Origin: Gemmataceae bacterium
GTDB taxonomy: Bacteria > Planctomycetota > Planctomycetia > Gemmatales > Gemmataceae
Reading direction: 5' to 3'
Length of the DNA: 64,000 nt
Assembly (NCBI GenBank): GCA_022842245.1
Contig: JALHPZ010000022.1
Span: 44,188-108,187 of the forward strand
Below the pieces are notes generated by a model. The model saw nothing but the letters and a program-made list of their open reading frames with translations, did not search any database and was not told where the DNA came from. Position 1 is the first letter of the stretch. The number at the start of each line of letters is the position of its first letter. A program made the position numbers and the translations under genes. Of this stretch, positions 1 to 8,687 are shown in pieces.

Positions 1-966
1 TTCAATGGCGAACTCGAACTGGTCGGTGTGAACCTGCCGAAGGGCGTGACGATCTCCGCGCCGAAGCTGACGCCGGGGATGACGCGCGTGCCGGTGGTCT
101 TCGAGGCCAGCGCCGACGCGAAGCCACAAGCGGCGCTCATCGACCTCGCCCTGCGGCCGGTCAAGGGGGACGCGAAGTTCGACACCGGCTACCGGCAGAC
201 GATCATGCTGAACGCCTACGGCAACAACGATTACTACCTCCATGTGCCGGTCGCGAAACTCGCGCTTACGGTGACGGAACCGGCTCCGTTCCGCGTCGAG
301 GTCGAGGAGCCGAAGTCGGCGCTTGTGCAGAACGGCGAGATGCTCGTGAAGTTCAAGGTCGTCCGCCGGGAAGGCTACGACGGCGCCGTGACAGTGCAGA
401 TGGACTGGCGGCCGAGCGGCATCAACACGGCGACGCCGGTAACCGTGCCGGGCGGCAAGACCGAGGGCGAATATCTGCTCGGCGCTTCTCGGAATGCGAC
501 GGCCGGAAAGTACTCGATCGCGCTTACGGCCGTGAGCGGCTCCGGCGGCCGGATTCGCCGGAACAACGACGGGACCGACCGAACCTATGTCGCGTCGAAG
601 CCGTTCGCCCTCACCATCGCCGAGCCGCACGTCGAAGCCCGCATCGCGCGGACCTCCATCGAACGCGGCAAGACGGCCACGATCGTCTGCAAGTTGAACC
701 ACCTGCAAGCCTTCGAGGGTAAGGCCGAGGCCACGCTTGCCCGTCTGCCCCGCGGCGTGGAACTCGTCGAGCCGATCCGCGAGATCACCGCCCAAGACAA
801 GGAAGTGAGCTTCACCTTGCGGGCCACCAGCGAAGCCCTCGTCGGCAACTATCAGGGCGTGACGCTCGACATCACCGTCATGGACAAGGGCCAAAAGATC
901 CGCCAACTGACCGGCTACGGCCAACTCCGCATCGACACCGAACGCGGCGCGAAACCGAAGAATTGA
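1..966 (+). CDS. Secreted repeat protein, C-terminal part (5' end outside window)
   Basis: The reading frame is open from base 1, so the gene begins upstream of the window and only about 321 C-terminal residues are visible. They read as two or three beta-rich, immunoglobulin-like segments (for example around FRVEVEEPKSALVQNGEM and HVEARIARTSIERGKTAT) with no catalytic motif. Such domains are usual at the C-terminus of large exported planctomycetal proteins carrying pre-peptidase-like (PPC) or Ig-like repeats, often encoded just upstream of a DUF1549/DUF1553 gene, as here. Inference: an envelope or secreted protein working with the next gene. No transmembrane segment is seen in the visible part. 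The exact family cannot be fixed without the N-terminus. Confidence 0.75.
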   Translation, partial: FNGELELVGVNLPKGVTISAPKLTPGMTRVPVVFEASADAKPQAALIDLALRPVKGDAKFDTGYRQTIMLNAYGNNDYYLHVPVAKLALTVTEPAPFRVEVEEPKSALVQNGEMLVKFKVVRREGYDGAVTVQMDWRPSGINTATPVTVPGGKTEGEYLLGASRNATAGKYSIALTAVSGSGGRIRRNNDGTDRTYVASKPFALTIAEPHVEARIARTSIERGKTATIVCKLNHLQAFEGKAEATLARLPRGVELVEPIREITAQDKEVSFTLRATSEALVGNYQGVTLDITVMDKGQKIRQLTGYGQLRIDTERGAKPKN

Positions 967-1117
967 TTTCCTCCCTCCCCATCGAAGGGGAGGGCCGGGG
1001 TGGGGGTGACGGGGATCGCGGCAAGCTATTGGTCTCGCCCCCCCCACCCTAACCCTCCCCCTCAAGGGGGGAGGGAACAAGACAAGAAGGCCTTCGATAA
1101 CACCGACAGGTTCCACG
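967..1117. repeat. Intergenic pair of GC-rich hairpins
   Basis: Two stem-loops lie between the neighbouring genes. The first has arms 973-980 (CCCTCCCC) and 987-994 (GGGGAGGG) with a 6-base loop. The second has arms 1053-1061 and 1067-1075 of similar sequence with a 5-base loop. Neither is followed by a T run, so they are better described as intergenic repeats than as intrinsic terminators, although the first could stop transcription of the upstream gene. Confidence 0.6.
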
Positions 1118-3769
1118 ATGAAATACCGAATTCCACTGCTCGTTTGTCTCTTGCTCGCGGTTCCCGCCGTCGCCCTCGCCGACGGGAAGCCGGCGCTGAA
1201 GGTGTTCCCGTCGAAGATTTCCCTCAACGGCCAGGGGGACCGCGTCGGCCTCGTCGTTCAGGAAGTCGACGCCGGCGGCCTCACGAAGGACGTGACCGCC
1301 ACGGCGAAGATTGCCATCGCCGACGGCTCCATCGCAAAGCTCGCCGGCGCGCAGCTGCTGCCCGCGAAGGACGGCGCGACGAAACTCGTCGTCACGAGCG
1401 GCAACCTGACCGCCGAAGCCGAAGTCAGCGTGGCGAACGCGACTTCCCAGCGAGCCGTCAGCTTCCGCCTCGACGTGATGCCGGTCTTCATGAAGCACGG
1501 CTGCAACAACGGCAGCTGCCACGGCGCCGCCAAGGGCAAGGACGGCTTCATGCTGTCGCTCTTCGGCTACGACCCGGCCGGCGACTATCACCGCCTGACG
1601 CGCGCCATCATCGGCCGGCGCGTCGATCTCGCCGTGCCCGCCAAGAGCCTGCTGCTGGAGAAGGTGACCGGAGCCGTGCCGCACACCGGCGGCAAGCTCT
1701 TCGATGAGAAGCACGACGACTACAAAACGATCCTCGCCTGGTTGAAGGCCGGTGCCCCGGACGACGCCGCCGGTACGCCGGAACCGGTCGGCATCGAACT
1801 CCTCCCCTCCAAGATCGTCTTCCCCGGCGGCGACCGCACGCAAAGGACCGTAGTACTCGCGAAATACTCCGATGGCACGGTTCGCGACGTGACCAACCTC
1901 GCCCTCTACATGACGAACAACGAGGCGATCGCCGCCATCGACAAGACCGGCGTCGTCAAGGCCGGCGGCCGCGGCGCCGCGTTCGTCTTCGCCCGCTTCA
2001 GCAAGTTCACCGTCGGCTCCGAAGCGATCGTGCTGCCGACCAACGATAAGTTCGAATGGCCGAACCCGAAGGAATCGAATTACATCGACACGCTCGTCTT
2101 CGACAAGCTCAAGAAGCTCCACATCGCGCCCTCCGAACTGGCGAGCGACGAAGCGTTCCTTCGCCGCGTGTATCTCGACCTCGTCGGCCTGCCCCCCTCG
2201 CGCGAGGAGTACGACGCCTTCCTCGCCGACAAGGCTGCGGATAAGCGCGCCAAGCTCATCGACATGCTGATCGAGCGACCCGAGTTCGCCGACATGTGGA
2301 CCATGAAGTGGGGCGAACTGCTCCGCGTGCGGGCGAACAACCAGAACCCGCAATACGGCCGCGACGCCAAGGCGATGTACGCCTTCTCCCAGTGGGTGAA
2401 GGAGCAGGTGAAGCAGAACCGCCCGCTCGACGAGTTCGTCGCCGACCTGCTCGTCGGCAGCGGCAGCAACATCAAGCGGCCGACCTCGAACCTCTACACC
2501 TCGTCCGACCGGATCACCCCCGAGAAGACGGCCGAGGACATCGCGCAGGTCTTCCTCGGCACCCGCATCCAGTGCGCCCAGTGCCACAACCACCCGTTCG
2601 ACCGCTGGACGATGGACGACTACTACGGTTTCTCGGCCTTCTTCGCCGGCCTGAACCTGAAGCGCGGCATCGAAGGCCGCGAGGTGATCGTCGCCTACAA
2701 CACGAACAACACCACCGTCGCCCACCCGGTCGACGGCCGTCGCATGAAGCCGAAGTTCCTCGGCGGCGACGCCCCGGAGGTCGATGGCCAGGACCCCCGC
2801 CCGGCGCTCGCCAAGTGGCTCGCCTCCGCCGAGAACCCCGCCTTCGCGCAGACCATGGCGAACATGATCTGGGCACACTTCTTCGGCCGCGGCATCGTCG
2901 ATCCCGTCGACGACGTCCGCATCAGCAACCCGCCGAGCAACAAGGAACTCCTCGAAGCGATCGGGAGCAAGCTCGGCTCGTACAAGTTCGACATGAAGAA
3001 GTTCATCCGCGACATCTGCAACTCGCGGACGTACCAACTCGCCGCGACGACGAACCCGACGAACGAACTGGACGAGACGCAGTTCTCGCACGCCTACGTC
3101 CGCCGGCTGCGGGCCGAAGTCCTGCTCGACTCCATCTCGCGCATCACCGGCACGGAGGACCGCTTCCCGCTTTCGCCGCCCGGCACGCGCGCGGTGCAGA
3201 TCCACACCGGCGAAGTGACGAACTACTTCCTCACGACCTTCGGCCGCGCCCCGCGCGAGACCCCGTGTTCGTGCGAGGTGAACAAGGAGGCGAACCTGTC
3301 GCAGGCGCTGCACCTCGTGAACGGGGACACGATCACGAACAAGGTGGCGCAGGGCAAGCTGGTGCAAAGCCTGGTGGCGGACAAGACCAAGAAGCCGGAG
3401 CAGATTCTCGAGGAGCTTTACATCCGGACGCTCGGCCGCAAGCCGAACGAGGGCGAGACGAAGCGGCTGATGGTGATCGTCAACCGCGAACTGGGCGACC
3501 CGAAGCGCGTGAAGGAGATCGTGGCCCTGCAAGCCGGGAACGACCCGCAGTACGGCCGGATGGTGGACCGCCTGAAGACGATGAAGGCCGACGCCGCCAA
3601 GCTGCCGAAGGGGAGCAAGGACCTCGCCGCCGCCGAACGGCAGATCAAGAACTTCGAAGGGCAGATCGCGTCGATCGAGGCCCGCTACGCCGCCAACGCC
3701 GCCGTGGCCGTCTACGGCGACATCCTGTGGAGCCTGTTCAACTCCACGGAGTTCACGTTTAACCATTGA
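1118..3769 (+). CDS. Secreted DUF1549/DUF1553 protein with N-terminal Ig-like and CxxxxCH region
   Basis: The 883-residue product starts with a clear signal peptide (MKYRIPLLVCLLLAVPAVALA). Next comes a bacterial Ig-like (BIG2-type) segment, about residues 25-110, then a short cytochrome-like region with CNNGSCH near residue 130 followed by GAAKGKDGF and LFGYDP. A second Ig-like segment (about 225-310) precedes the DUF1549 domain (about 320-530, with FLRRVYLDLVGLPPS and TRIQCAQCHNHPFDRW) and the DUF1553 domain (about 560-830, with ANMIWAHFFGRGIVDPVDD). This PSCyt2/PSD1-type architecture is a planctomycetal hallmark of unknown biochemical function. The CQxCHxHPFDRW motif could bind metal or haem. 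The gene lies 151 bp after the partial repeat-protein gene. Confidence 0.92.
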   Translation: MKYRIPLLVCLLLAVPAVALADGKPALKVFPSKISLNGQGDRVGLVVQEVDAGGLTKDVTATAKIAIADGSIAKLAGAQLLPAKDGATKLVVTSGNLTAEAEVSVANATSQRAVSFRLDVMPVFMKHGCNNGSCHGAAKGKDGFMLSLFGYDPAGDYHRLTRAIIGRRVDLAVPAKSLLLEKVTGAVPHTGGKLFDEKHDDYKTILAWLKAGAPDDAAGTPEPVGIELLPSKIVFPGGDRTQRTVVLAKYSDGTVRDVTNLALYMTNNEAIAAIDKTGVVKAGGRGAAFVFARFSKFTVGSEAIVLPTNDKFEWPNPKESNYIDTLVFDKLKKLHIAPSELASDEAFLRRVYLDLVGLPPSREEYDAFLADKAADKRAKLIDMLIERPEFADMWTMKWGELLRVRANNQNPQYGRDAKAMYAFSQWVKEQVKQNRPLDEFVADLLVGSGSNIKRPTSNLYTSSDRITPEKTAEDIAQVFLGTRIQCAQCHNHPFDRWTMDDYYGFSAFFAGLNLKRGIEGREVIVAYNTNNTTVAHPVDGRRMKPKFLGGDAPEVDGQDPRPALAKWLASAENPAFAQTMANMIWAHFFGRGIVDPVDDVRISNPPSNKELLEAIGSKLGSYKFDMKKFIRDICNSRTYQLAATTNPTNELDETQFSHAYVRRLRAEVLLDSISRITGTEDRFPLSPPGTRAVQIHTGEVTNYFLTTFGRAPRETPCSCEVNKEANLSQALHLVNGDTITNKVAQGKLVQSLVADKTKKPEQILEELYIRTLGRKPNEGETKRLMVIVNRELGDPKRVKEIVALQAGNDPQYGRMVDRLKTMKADAAKLPKGSKDLAAAERQIKNFEGQIASIEARYAANAAVAVYGDILWSLFNSTEFTFNH

Positions 3770-3792
3770 TTTCTGTTTACGTAGGGGAATCG

Positions 3793-4287
3793 ATGGATGT
3801 GGAACTGCCAACGTCGAACGACGACTTCGACCACAAGTTGCTGGCAAACATCGCCCGCGTTGGCTGGGGGGTAATCGGCATTCCCGAAGACGACGAAGGG
3901 CCCGGATTCGCCTTTTCGGTTGGCCTGTACCGAACCCACGGGCATCCCGAAGTGATTCTGATCGGATTGCCGTGGGATGTGTCGTACGCGCTCATTAACG
4001 ACCTCGGGGCATCGGTGAAGGATGGTAAGAGGTACGAGGCCGACCGGACGTATGACGACCTGACCGAAGGTAGCTCGACTGTGTTCATCACGGTTGACCG
4101 TGAAAAGTACCGGGAGTACTTCGGCGCTGCCATGTGGTTCTACCGTGGGAAGCATTTCCCGGCCCTGCAATGGGTTTGGCCCGATCGAGCCGGCGCATTC
4201 CCGTGGTCGCCGGGACAAGATCCCAGTGATTGGCAGCGTCAACCCTTGCTCGGTCAATCCTCTGCATCCGATGCGGCCAGTCGTTAG
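3793..4287 (+). CDS. DUF4262 domain protein
   Basis: A 164-residue cytosolic protein with no signal peptide. The pattern WGVIGIPEDDEGPGFAFSVG near the N-terminus, then GHPEVILIGLP and the C-terminal YFGAAMWFYRGKHFPALQWVWPD, matches the DUF4262 family as I know it; its function is unknown. I chose the ATG at 3793, preceded by a GGGG-containing stretch, over an in-frame TTG at 3766 that would overlap the preceding stop codon. The gene sits 23 bp after the DUF1549/DUF1553 gene but is unrelated in content. Its base composition is slightly less GC-rich than its neighbours, which may hint at separate acquisition. Confidence 0.8.
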   Translation: MDVELPTSNDDFDHKLLANIARVGWGVIGIPEDDEGPGFAFSVGLYRTHGHPEVILIGLPWDVSYALINDLGASVKDGKRYEADRTYDDLTEGSSTVFITVDREKYREYFGAAMWFYRGKHFPALQWVWPDRAGAFPWSPGQDPSDWQRQPLLGQSSASDAASR

Positions 4288-4349
4288 TCCGCAGGCTTCT
4301 CAGTTCCCGCAACAACAGCTAGCGGGACTATTTGTTCGAGACAACCACC

Positions 4350-5756
4350 ATGATGAGTCGTTCAATTGCAATGTTGTTGCTTCTCCCCGGGTTCGCGGCC
4401 GCGCAGGCTCCGAAGGCGGAGGCGGTCACGTACAAGGATCACGTCAAGCCGATCCTTCAGAAGCACTGCCTGAACTGCCACAACGCCGACAAGGCGTCGT
4501 CGGACCTGGACGTGAGCACGTACCAGGCGCTGATGGCCGGCGGGTCGAGCGGCGAGTCGGTGAAGGCCGGCAACGCCGGGCAGAGCTTGCTCTTCCGCGT
4601 GACGAACCACGAGGTGGAACCGAAGATGCCGCCGAAGGGGGGTAAGATCCCCGATGCGGACATCGCCGTCATCAAGAAGTGGATCGAAGGCGGCGCACCC
4701 GAGACGGCCGTCGGCGCGGCCAAGAGCGCCTCGCGCAAAGTGGACATCGACCCGGTGGCACTCTCGCAGGGCAAGCCGGCCGGGCCGCCGCCGATGCCGA
4801 CGAACTGGGCGAGCGTGACGCTGCCGAAGACCGAACGCGCCCACGCCGTGACGGCGATCGCGTCCAGCCCGTGGGCGCCGCTCGTCGCCGTCGCGGGGCA
4901 CGAGCGCGTGCTGCTCTACAACTCGGACACGCTCAAACTCGCCGGCACGCTCGCGTTCCCCGAACGGATCCCGCTCGTCCTCAAGTTCAGCCGGAACGGC
5001 AAATGGCTCCTCGCCGCCGGCGGTCGCGGCGCGTCCTCCGGCAAGGTCGTCATCTGGGATGTGACCACCGGCAAGCGCGTCACCGAGATCGGCGACGAGG
5101 CCGATACCGTGCTCGCCGCGGACATCAGCCCCAACCATAAGCTCGTGGCGCTTGGCGGTCCCGGCAAACTCGTGAAGATCTACGACACCGCGACCGGCGA
5201 ACTCAAGCACAAGATCAAGAAGCACACCGACTGGGTGACGGCGATCGCCTTCAGCCCCAATGGCGAGATGCTCGCCAGCGGCGACCGCAACGGCGGCGCG
5301 TACGTCTGGGAAGCCGAGACCGGCGGCATCGTCTTCACGCTCGGCGACCACAAGGATTCGATCACGGACATGAGTTGGCGCGCCGATTCCGGCATGCTCG
5401 CCACCGTCAGCGAAGACGGCCGCGCGATCCTCTGGTACGCCGAGGACGGCTTCCCGACGCGGCAGATCACGGCGCAGGCCGACAGCCGCTCGCGCAGCAA
5501 CAAACCCGTCGGCGTGCTCGCCGTCGACTACGCCCGCAACGGCAACATCCTCACCTGCGGCCGGGACAAGTCCGCCCGCATCTGGCGGCCCGACGGCGGG
5601 CAGGTCGCGAAACTCGAAGGCTTCGCCGATATCCCCACGAAGGCCGCCTTCTCCCACGACGGCGCCCGCGTCTTCGTCGGCGACTTCACCGGCAAAGTCC
5701 GCGTCTGGGACTCCGCCGGCAAACCGGTCGGGGAAGTGAGCACGAACCCGGATTGA
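4350..5756 (+). CDS. Secreted cytochrome-c-like (PSCyt1) and WD40 repeat protein
   Basis: The protein of about 468 residues has a signal peptide (MMSRSIAMLLLLPGFAAAQA). A planctomycetal cytochrome-like domain (PSCyt1, about residues 25-130) follows, with CLNCH and the distal VEPKMPPKGG. The rest is a WD40 propeller (about 160-468) with repeats such as LKFSRNGKWLLAAGG, IAFSPNGEMLASGDRNG and AAFSHDGARVFVGDFTG. Known biology: this pairing is common next to DUF1549/DUF1553 genes. Inference: a periplasmic or envelope haem protein with a protein-interaction propeller. I prefer ATG 4350 (or the adjacent 4353) over the upstream in-frame TTG at 4332 because the signal peptide begins there. Confidence 0.88.
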   Translation: MMSRSIAMLLLLPGFAAAQAPKAEAVTYKDHVKPILQKHCLNCHNADKASSDLDVSTYQALMAGGSSGESVKAGNAGQSLLFRVTNHEVEPKMPPKGGKIPDADIAVIKKWIEGGAPETAVGAAKSASRKVDIDPVALSQGKPAGPPPMPTNWASVTLPKTERAHAVTAIASSPWAPLVAVAGHERVLLYNSDTLKLAGTLAFPERIPLVLKFSRNGKWLLAAGGRGASSGKVVIWDVTTGKRVTEIGDEADTVLAADISPNHKLVALGGPGKLVKIYDTATGELKHKIKKHTDWVTAIAFSPNGEMLASGDRNGGAYVWEAETGGIVFTLGDHKDSITDMSWRADSGMLATVSEDGRAILWYAEDGFPTRQITAQADSRSRSNKPVGVLAVDYARNGNILTCGRDKSARIWRPDGGQVAKLEGFADIPTKAAFSHDGARVFVGDFTGKVRVWDSAGKPVGEVSTNPD

Positions 5757-6067
5757 ACGGAATGCGATCTCCACCAAGATCGAACGAGGTAGACGCGCCG
5801 AAAGCGAGCCATTCTTGGCCCCAATGGGGCCACCGAAAATAGCCAGGGGTGACGGAGCGAAGCGACGGAGCCCCTGGAAATCGTGTCAGGACACCCTGTA
5901 GCCCCAACGGGGCGACCCGTGCCAGCCGGGTCGCCCCGTTGGGGCTGCGACAATTCTCGACCGCGTGTCCAGGGGTTCCGCTTCGCTCCACCCCTGGCTA
6001 TTGTCGATCGCCCCGTTGGGGCGATGTCGCACGGAAACCGTAACGGGCTCCGAGATTCAACCGTGAT
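5757..6067. repeat. Cluster of hairpins in a convergent intergenic region
   Basis: This 311-bp gap between two convergent genes holds no convincing gene but at least four stem-loops. The central one has 20-bp arms that are perfect inverted copies (5900-5919 and 5927-5946) around a 7-base loop. It is bracketed by an outer inverted repeat, 5838-5850 against 5990-6002, and each outer arm can also fold on itself (CCAGGGG pairing with CCCCTGG). Small palindromes flank the group at about 5816-5831 (TGGCCCCATGGGGCCA-like) and 6007-6023 (ATCGCCCC/GGGGCGAT). The region could end transcription from both sides. Its symmetrical, multi-stem form resembles a dispersed non-coding element rather than a simple terminator. 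Confidence 0.75.
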
Positions 6068-6766
6068 TCATTGTGTGATCACCGGCAAGCGGATCGTGAA
6101 CTTCGTCCCGCGGCCGACCTCGCTCTGCACGGTCATCGTCCCGCCGTGGGCCGCGACGACCTTCCGCGCCGTCGCCAGGCCCAGACCGTTCCCGTTCTCC
6201 TTTGTCGTGTGGAACGGCTGGAAGAGTTTCTTCTGCGCCTCCGGCGAGATGCCGACGCCGGTGTCGATCACGTCGAGTTCGACGAACCCGTCCGCCGCCA
6301 GCCGCGATTGCAGAGTCAGCGTTCCGCCGTTGGGCATCGCGTCCTCGGCGTTCAACAGCAGATTCAGCAGGGCTTTCTCGAACATGTCTCGGTCGAGCGA
6401 AACCTCCGGCAGGTCCGGCGCGGGGTACCAGTGGACGGTCACGTTCTGAAGCTTGGCGGTCGGCGCCAGGAAGTCGACCATCCGGCCGACGACCTCGTCG
6501 AGGCGCGTCGGCGAAAATTCGAGTTGTTCGACGCGGGCGAACCGGAGGAAATCGTTGGAGAGATCGACGAGCCGGCGGCACTCTTCGATCATGAGTTGGA
6601 TCCGTTCCAGGGCGCGACGTTCGCGCTGGGTTTCCGGGTTTTCAAAATCCTCGCCGAGGAGTTGGAGGTTGAGCAGCACCGTGCCGAGATGGTTCTTCAT
6701 GTCGTGGATGAAGCCACCGGTCGACTCCGCGAGATCGATGAACTGCCGGGCCGCCGCGTCGGACAT
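6068..6766 (-). CDS. Soluble sensor histidine kinase
   Basis: The 232-residue protein contains a complete histidine kinase core and almost nothing else. The H-box is GGFIHDMKNHLG (about residues 18-29; His22 would be the phosphorylated residue). The N-box is ALLNLLLNAEDAMP, the G1 box DVIDTGVGIS, the F-box FQPFHTTKENG and the G2 box GNGLGLATARKVV. No transmembrane or sensory domain is visible, so the input must come through a partner protein or cytosolic interaction. No response regulator gene is adjacent, so it is an orphan kinase. It is transcribed divergently from the thioredoxin-TPR gene across a 191-bp spacer. Confidence 0.9.
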   Translation of the reverse strand: MSDAAARQFIDLAESTGGFIHDMKNHLGTVLLNLQLLGEDFENPETQRERRALERIQLMIEECRRLVDLSNDFLRFARVEQLEFSPTRLDEVVGRMVDFLAPTAKLQNVTVHWYPAPDLPEVSLDRDMFEKALLNLLLNAEDAMPNGGTLTLQSRLAADGFVELDVIDTGVGISPEAQKKLFQPFHTTKENGNGLGLATARKVVAAHGGTMTVQSEVGRGTKFTIRLPVITQ

Positions 6767-6957
6767 GGGAGCAATGCCTCGGAAGGGAACGCGTTCACTC
6801 TATTCCGAAGGCGGGCGCGGACCAACGACGCGAATTGTTGGTTTTTCGGCGATTATTCGTCTGGTTCTCCGTTCCCATCGGGTGGGACGCCACTAGAATC
6901 ATCAGTCCCCCAGTGACGTTTTTATTTCCTTAATCCTTCACAAACGGAGTCCCGTTC

Positions 6958-8568
6958 ATGCGGAAGTTCCTGGCCAGCATCGCGCTGGCGTCGGCGGCAT
7001 TCGCCGTCGTGGCGCAAGATCCGAAACCGGCCGAAGCGAAGAAGCCGGCGGACGTGAAGAAACCGGAAGCCAAGCCGGCGCCGGCCCGCAAGGCCAAGCA
7101 AGAGCCGACCCTGAAAGTCGGCGATGCACCGCCGCCGCTGACGGCCGACCGCTGGCTGCAAGGCCCGGAGCACAAGGGCTACGAGAAGGGGAAGATTTAC
7201 GTCGTCGAGTTCTGGGCGACCTGGTGCGGGCCGTGCATCGTCATGATGCCGCACATGTCCCACCTGCAAGCCGAGTACAAGGACAAAGGCGTCACGTTCA
7301 TCGGCTACTCGAAGCAGGACGACAACAACACGATCGAGAAGGTCGAGGCGTTCGTGAAGCGCCGCGGTCCGAAGCTCGGCTACACGTTCTGCTTCGGCGA
7401 AGAACCCGATGTCTACGAATCGTTCATGACCGCGTCGGGCAACGGCGGCATCCCGTGCTGCTACGTGATCGACCGCGAGACGAAGATCGCGTTCATGGGC
7501 CACCCGATGTACCTGGACCTCGTGCTGCCGAAGGTGGCCGAAGGCAAGTGGACGCTCGCCGATGCCGTGGCGATCGATGGCATCGAGAAGGAAGTAAATG
7601 AACTGTTCGGCGCGTTGAACGGCAAGCCGGAAACGGTGTTGAAGACGTTCGCGGACTTCGAAAAGAAGCACCCGACGATCGCGCAGGCTCCGTACTTCCA
7701 GCCCGCCCGCATGGCCGCGATGCTCAAGCTCAAGAAATACGAAGACGCCAAGCTTTTCGCCCGCAACCTGATGGCGAAGGCTAAGAAGAACGACGACGAC
7801 ACGCTGTTTTCCACCGTGTCGCGGTCGCTGCGCTCACCGGAAGGCCGCGGGCAGCCGGCCCTGATGGAACTGGCGCTGCAGTCGGCGGACGAAGCCCTCA
7901 AGCTGCTCGGGGAAACCGACTCCCGCGCGCTGTTGAACGTCGCTCAGACCAGCTACATCGCCGGGAACATGGCCCGCGGCAAGTCGTTCGCGGACAAGGC
8001 CATCGCCGCCGCCGAAATCCGGGGTAAATCCTCCACCGCGATGCAGGCCGCCAACTCGGCGATCGAAGCGAAGGACAAGGCCACGGGTATCGCATTCATC
8101 GAGCAAGCCCAGAAACTCGCGAAAGACCTGAACAAGCACTATATCGAGACGAAGAGCCGTTTCCGCGCCCCGACGGACGCCATGATCCTGGCGGACGCCG
8201 CCGGGTTCTTCGTGGAAGCCAAGGACGCCGCGACCGGCGCCGAATACGCGAAGAAGGCGCTGGACGCGTCGACGTCCGCGACGAAGCCTAGCACCAAGCT
8301 GTCGCTTGCGCGCATCTACCTCGGTGCCGAGGACAAGAAGACCGGCGATCAATACGCGAAGGAGGCTCTCGACGATGCGCCGGAGGCCGCGAAGCCGATC
8401 TTCCTATATCAGCTTTCGATGGCGTACTACAACGCCGGCGAAAAGGTGACTGCGCGGAATTATGCCGAACAGGCACTCGAAAAGGCACCCGCCCAACTCC
8501 AGCAGCAGATGCGGCCGTCCCTCCGCCGCATTCTGACGGACCCCGAAGGCAAGACGAGCGACAAGTAA
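6958..8568 (+). CDS. Exported thioredoxin-like (TlpA/ResA type) protein with TPR region
   Basis: The 536-residue protein has a signal peptide (about residues 1-19), a Lys/Ala/Pro-rich linker (20-50) and a thioredoxin fold (about 50-190). The active site WCGPC is at residues 89-93 and the cis-proline segment GGIPCCYVID near 160. The remaining 340 residues are helical TPR-like repeats. Family knowledge: TlpA-like proteins act outside the cytoplasm as thiol-disulfide reductases. The TPR tail presumably recruits a client. ATG 6958 lies 6 bases after a CGGAG ribosome-binding site. A strong terminator follows the stop codon, so the gene is likely monocistronic. Confidence 0.9.
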   Translation: MRKFLASIALASAAFAVVAQDPKPAEAKKPADVKKPEAKPAPARKAKQEPTLKVGDAPPPLTADRWLQGPEHKGYEKGKIYVVEFWATWCGPCIVMMPHMSHLQAEYKDKGVTFIGYSKQDDNNTIEKVEAFVKRRGPKLGYTFCFGEEPDVYESFMTASGNGGIPCCYVIDRETKIAFMGHPMYLDLVLPKVAEGKWTLADAVAIDGIEKEVNELFGALNGKPETVLKTFADFEKKHPTIAQAPYFQPARMAAMLKLKKYEDAKLFARNLMAKAKKNDDDTLFSTVSRSLRSPEGRGQPALMELALQSADEALKLLGETDSRALLNVAQTSYIAGNMARGKSFADKAIAAAEIRGKSSTAMQAANSAIEAKDKATGIAFIEQAQKLAKDLNKHYIETKSRFRAPTDAMILADAAGFFVEAKDAATGAEYAKKALDASTSATKPSTKLSLARIYLGAEDKKTGDQYAKEALDDAPEAAKPIFLYQLSMAYYNAGEKVTARNYAEQALEKAPAQLQQQMRPSLRRILTDPEGKTSDK

Positions 8569-8586
8569 CCGCTCCGGTTTCCACGA

Positions 8587-8616
8587 CCCCCGCGAGTTTC
8601 GCGGGGGTTCTTTTTT
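8587..8616 (+). terminator. Intrinsic terminator after the thioredoxin-TPR gene
   Basis: Arms 8587-8595 (CCCCCGCGA) and 8599-8607 (TCGCGGGGG) form a perfect 9-bp GC-rich stem with a 3-base loop, followed directly by TTCTTTTTT at 8608-8616. It lies 18 bp after the thioredoxin-TPR stop codon. This is the clearest Rho-independent terminator in the window and argues that the next gene starts at 8688, not at the ATG at 8619. Confidence 0.9.
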
Positions 8617-8687
8617 GGATGGCGCTTGAAATCACCGCCGGCGATCCGCGAAAATCGAGAAGACGCTACCTCCCAAGGTCGATCGCC

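Noticed and set aside
1049..3847. Long - strand open frame opposite the first DUF1549/DUF1553 gene
   Set aside because: Antisense shadow produced by high GC; its translation is low-complexity, with no start signal or family resemblance, whereas the + strand product is clear.
8619..8687. N-terminal extension of the TPR protein from ATG 8619
   Set aside because: It would begin two bases after the T run of a strong terminator and ahead of a natural membrane anchor start at 8688.
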